This document shows positions 59,601 through 64,000 of a DNA stretch of 64,000 bases, one piece after another. The stretch is taken from assembly GCF_014898055.3 (NCBI RefSeq), contig NW_023603184.1, forward strand, positions 110,660,615 through 110,724,614. Direction: 5' to 3'. Source of the stretch: Talpa occidentalis. Lineage: Eukaryota; Chordata; Mammalia; Eulipotyphla; Talpidae. Below the pieces are notes generated by a model that searched no databases, was not told the origin of the DNA, and saw only the letters and a list, made by a program, of their open reading frames with translations. Made by a program: the position numbers and the translations under genes. Within the stretch, counting starts at the first letter, position 1; each line of letters starts with the position of its first letter.

Positions 59601-62600
59601 GTGCTAAATATATTTCTGTCTTAACATATGTATTGCTGGTGAAAGGGAGGTGTAAAAAAGAGGCTTAAATCAAAGAATATCATAAATACTTAGGCATTTA
59701 CAAAACAACAATACCAATGTCCAATAATTATTATAATTTCTTTAAACTGTGAATTAACTTCATATTTTATATTATTTGTTTGGGTTTTGATCATGCTGAA
59801 GTAATAACAAAGGAAATGGACCTGAAACACCTGAATAACTGAATACTATCTGGAAACCTTGCCTAGAAAACTACTGCAAATTGGCAAAGTAAGTCAATTC
59901 TTCCACCTGAAATGTGGTGTGTTGCCTGCATACTAGAGACTTCTGTGCCTTAACACCGATGTTAATACACTGAGCTTAAATGTGATAATAATTCAAAATG
60001 CTTATATTCAAAAAGGTGTATGATTTTAAAATAAGTAACAGATATTTTATGATATCCCTATAGAAAGGATATATCACTACCTTGATATTAGAATTCAAAG
60101 TCATAGTACTAATCATCTTCATTAGGTCCACAACAAAATTAGGATCTTCTTTGTTTTCCTAGATTTTCCTACTTCATCCTACCACTTTCTACATTTCTAT
60201 GTGAAGAGAATATGCCTGCCAAAAACACACTCAGAATTCCTCTGCTAACAAACACTTGTAAAAATAAAACTTTTGAAAAGGCATAAAGGGAAGAAACAGC
60301 ATGTTCTAAATGCTGTGAAGATCCCAACATGATTTTCATTAGTCTTGGGCCCTTGCTGGCAGTCATTTGGCTCACACTTTAATGTCTCAGATTCTCAAAG
60401 CATGCACAACTTCTCAGTTCTAGGGCTAATGAAGAAATATTTGCATGATTTTGCTTGTAGCTTTTTTGTGCTATTTCTGATGGCAAGTCACCACAAAAAA
60501 AGAACTTAGCCACTTTTGAACCCTGAAAGATGTTTCAAAGATTGTGGGTTACAAAGATCACTAAAAAAGATATAATATATAAGAATAGCTCCAATGTGTT
60601 TTTTAAGTTCATGTTTTTCTACCTATTTCTAGAAAGAATTTGAAGTAACAAGAAGAAAAAGATGTATATGTAATAGAACTTGATAAAACAAAACATCAAA
60701 TCAATTAGAAAGGAGATAATTATAACAAAATTCCAGTCTTAAACTCTTCATGGCAGTGAAATTCAGATAAGAACAAATTTCACTGATGCAATATTATTAC
60801 AGAAACACATTTTTCTTAGTATCAAAGTCTAAGGTTGATTTATCTCAGAGGAATATAGACATTTCAGTAAGCAACATGAATATATAATAAGATAGATGTG
60901 TCCTCAGCAATCATTTAACTTAACTACATAAAAGCACTTTATTTTACAGGTTACAAATTGATGAATCTATTTATATGAAGAGGTAAATTCTGATTACCAG
61001 AGATAAAATTCTGTGGGAATACAATAAAGGAGGTTTTAAAAGTCTAAAGGAATATGTCTGTCAGAACTTCTAATATTAAATGTTAATCCACATCTTATAT
61101 GTCAAGTATCTATGTAATTTTATTTTGTTAAGTGCTGGAAATAAATCCAGTGTTGTTAGTTGAAAACATATAAATATATATTTTTGATAGTATTACATTC
61201 CTGGAAATTTATAAAACCTAGATTGTATCTCTTGAGTTAAGGAAGAATCATCTTTTCTCTCTACTAGTCAGAAGAGCAAAAGTTTTTTGTATGTAGAACC
61301 ACAAAGTGTGTATGAGGTACACCATTTGACTCAGGGCTATATAGTTTTATTAATCCCAAAGTACCATAAGATATATATGAGAGAGATCATATAAACCCTT
61401 TCCTTGGCCATAAATTAAACATTGCCTTTGTTTCTTGCCTCAGAGAACTGGTATAAAAATTTGTATCTAAAATTTCCTTGAAGGATTTTTAAAACATAGG
61501 TTTGATAACCCAACTATGTGATATAATTAGGGAATCACCATGATAGGAGACAGAGACATTCTTAAAGACAGAATTTAAATACATGCAAAATTCTTCTGTC
61601 TTTCAAGTATCAGCCCAGTCATGGAATGCCAATTCCCATCATCTCCTCTAAAACATCTCAACTAACTTTTGCACTTAATAGATGACTTTTGCTATCTGAA
61701 AGTTAGGAAAGTTGTGCTAATGAAAAGTTGATTCAGTCTCAAAAATTAAGAAAAATGTTGCTCTTATCTCTCAGATCAGTTAAGTATTAGAACTAGTCCT
61801 CACTGACATCTGTCTCTCCCTCTTCAGCTTCCCAGGATGTTGTCACCTGCTTTTTTGGCACCTGCTGTCAGCCTATACATGGTTATATAAGTATATACTA
61901 GAGGATAGGTCCTACGAAAACAAATAAGATCTGTTTTTCTTTTTCATTGTGCAAAGTTGGAGGCAATCAGAGAATGTCAGGTGAATTGAATTAAAGTATA
62001 AATTCAATTGTAGGAGGAAATAGCCTGTATATAGAAATTAAAGTGATAGATATCAGATATTTCCACCCCCAAAATACTGCATAGATCTCTCTTAGTGATT
62101 GAAACTTTAAATGAATTATTTATAAATAGCCAATATAGTTCCACATTTCTGCTAAGCTTAAAACTAGTACAGATTTCTACTGTCTAGCACAAATGCTTAC
62201 AAGTGGATTAAGAAAGTGTGACTGTCTTTAGGAAAAAGGGTGCAAACAAGTGCATATTGAGAAGAAAAGGGCAGGTAGTTGGCCCAGACTAGAAAAGATA
62301 GGTTTGCAAAAGATGTCTCATTGTGAGAGACTGGGCAGTCCATAGGTAGCCAAGGGGATAAGGGACCAGGGTAAGGAGGCTGATAAAGACTGCACGCTTA
62401 ACCCACTTCCCAGCTTGCCCCAAAGTACAACGAGCTATCAAATAATCCATGCTGTATTTTACTGAGAAAGAAAACTTTCTGTAAAGAGTTATGCTTAGTC
62501 ATGTGACTCCTTTTGGATACTTTCAACCTCCCTTTTTCTTCATCATAAACATATAGTGATAAAAACAATATCAGCTGTCATTGTCACCAGCTGACCAATC

Positions 62601-64000
62601 TATCCTACCCCCACATCTGGTTTCACCCTATTTTCAATTAGGAAGCCGCTTCTTTCAATTGCTTGATGTAACTGCCTGTGTGAAAGTATGCCTTCTTTGG
62701 CAGCTATATTTTCTGAGTCACCAAGATGGTGAAGCAACCATTTGAATTTACCCAGTTGTATCCAAATTTTATTCTAATGATCTTTGCAAAGAATCTTAGC
62801 TTGCACAAAGGATCTGTTCTGTACATCAAACAAACAAAAAAAACAGAAACACTGTTGAGTTGCACATCTCAAGCTAGTGACACCTGAGCATACAATTTAT
62901 CAGGAAAGGATAAGGATTTGGCGTACAGGAGAACCACCTGCCTCAATTCTAAAAACTCCCCGGTGGAGCAGTAGTCTAAAGATGCCAGCTAAGTAGGTAT
63001 GATTTTATCTCACACAATCTTGATTTTCTGAACTTCTGCAGGTGCTTCAGGGTTTGAGTTTGGAATCATCTCTGCTATTGTTATTCCTTCAATTTGGGGG
63101 GATCATTAAGGAATTTTAGTTATTTAGTGAAACTGTATAAAAAACATAAATGTATATTTAAATAGAAGCAGATTATGATATTAAATTCACAAGTGCCTTA
63201 TAGGTTTATGTAAACTTATATTCAAAAAAAGTTTTACAAGATTTGAGCTATTATTTTGTGTTGAGAATTGTAAAGGTATGTTATTACTATTAATAATACT
63301 GTAATAATGCTTAATCAATACATAAAAATGTTTGCATTTTATATAATTATACTCCTTGAAGTTCATTCATTCATTATGTAACCACCATAGAATACCAGAA
63401 ACTCCATCCTTAGACTTCTACTATCTTGTGGTTAAGTTTAAATCAACAACCAGTGGCTGCAACTTGCCTTTAATATTTAGAACTATTAACATCTATCTTT
63501 GCTCTATTTAACAGAAATATATTTTGAGGGAAGCACAAAACTTGCATATAATTAAATTTCTTATAATCTTCTGTTTTAAGAGGAAAAAATTATTTGGGTT
63601 CATTTTATAACTACTTTAAATTCTTAATCCCTCAATTTTAAATTCTAAAGTATATAATTGGTAACTAGAGAAACAAGAATTAAAGAGTCAATGAGGAAAA
63701 TTCGGCTGTCTTAGAGAAAGAGTGGCCCTTCTACCCAAAATGAAACCTTAACTCAATCCATTAAACTGTATCTACATTTTGCCTTGCCAAAGATTCCATC
63801 ACAGTGAACAATTTCTCCCATTATCCTCTCTTTTCCTTAACTGTTATTCAGATATTCCTAAACTTGTTGTAAAATGTACACTCTAGTACAGTAGCTATCA
63901 AGTTCAAATCTGTCTCCCCACACATTACTAAAAAAAGGTGCAGCATTCACAGAACTAAAACACTACCTCTGAGTGTATTCTGTTGAAAGAACCAAGCACA
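56666..64000. other. Long AT-rich stretch without recognised genes or young repeats
   Basis: More than 7 kb lacking SINEs, young L1s and any coding signal that I can see. Small frames (for example 57740-57925, 58833-59084 on +, and 60169-60375 on -) have no domain or gene context. It may hold enhancer-like conserved sequence or only decayed repeats; the sequence alone does not tell. Confidence 0.5.

Noticed and set aside
62955..63010. CTCCCCGGTGGAGCAG, resembling a SINE head
   Set aside because: The match stops after about 16 bases. No B box, body, tail or TSD follows.
1..64000. SINE heads as tRNA genes
   Set aside because: They have A- and B-box motifs but cannot form a tRNA cloverleaf, and each is followed by the SINE body and A tail.
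1..64000. CRISPR-like regularly spaced repeats
   Set aside because: Repeated segments are dispersed SINEs in both orientations at irregular distances; there is no array with uniform repeats and spacers.

Overview
The window looks like AT-rich, gene-free nuclear DNA from a placental mammal. I found no cellular exon, no tRNA or rRNA gene, no CpG island, and no operon, phage or CRISPR structure. Nearly all recognisable content is interspersed repeats of different ages set in AT-rich unique sequence. The stretch is either intergenic or lies inside a very long intron; the sequence alone does not decide which.

The dominant lineage marker is a tRNA-derived SINE of about 265-285 bp present in 19 copies (13 on +, 6 on -). 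Each has a GGCCTCCC(T/C)GGTGG head with RNA polymerase III A and B boxes, a shared body ending in AATAAATAAATCTTT and an A tail; most have target-site duplications (TSDs). It is not the vespertilionid bat VES, carnivore CAN, cetartiodactyl CHR/PRE or equid ERE element. My best guess is the Rhin-1 type SINE of horseshoe and leaf-nosed bats (Rhinolophoidea), recalled from memory and moderate confidence only. The absence of obvious recent DNA transposons fits a non-vespertilionid bat, but another laurasiatherian is possible. Comparatively young L1 3' ends share a C-rich (G-rich in L1 sense) 3' UTR and agree with a single host lineage.

Layout. 1-8 kb: a partial SINE, a long ancient L2 with recognisable reverse-transcriptase-derived sequence (about 580-1565), a MIR, two young SINEs and unique DNA. 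7.6-11.2 kb: an old antisense L1 split by a SINE, a GC-richer unassigned block (8.6-9.4 kb), and a composite young L1 insertion (9661-11229) bracketed by a 14-bp TSD. 11.2-22.5 kb: a possible solitary LTR near 13.1-13.4 kb, SINEs, an L2+MIR pair at 17.7-18.7 kb, and an L2 hit twice by antisense L1s at 21.4 and 22.2 kb. 22.5-37 kb: SINEs, an old L1M-type element at 28 kb, and a 1.2 kb old L1 ORF2 remnant at 31.5-32.7 kb. 37-55.4 kb: more old L1, L2 and MIR fragments with scattered SINEs. 55.4-64 kb: no SINE or young L1, only one MaLR-type LTR near 56.4 kb.

The open reading frames are chance frames, or read through SINEs and L1 remnants; none supports a functional protein. No previously undescribed biological system is evident. 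The items most worth checking are the composite L1 with a possible 3' transduction, SINE copies with internal rearrangements, the shared-body/variable-head SINE subfamilies, an LTR-like segment, a Z-DNA-prone tract in AT-rich DNA, and two GC-richer unassigned blocks.
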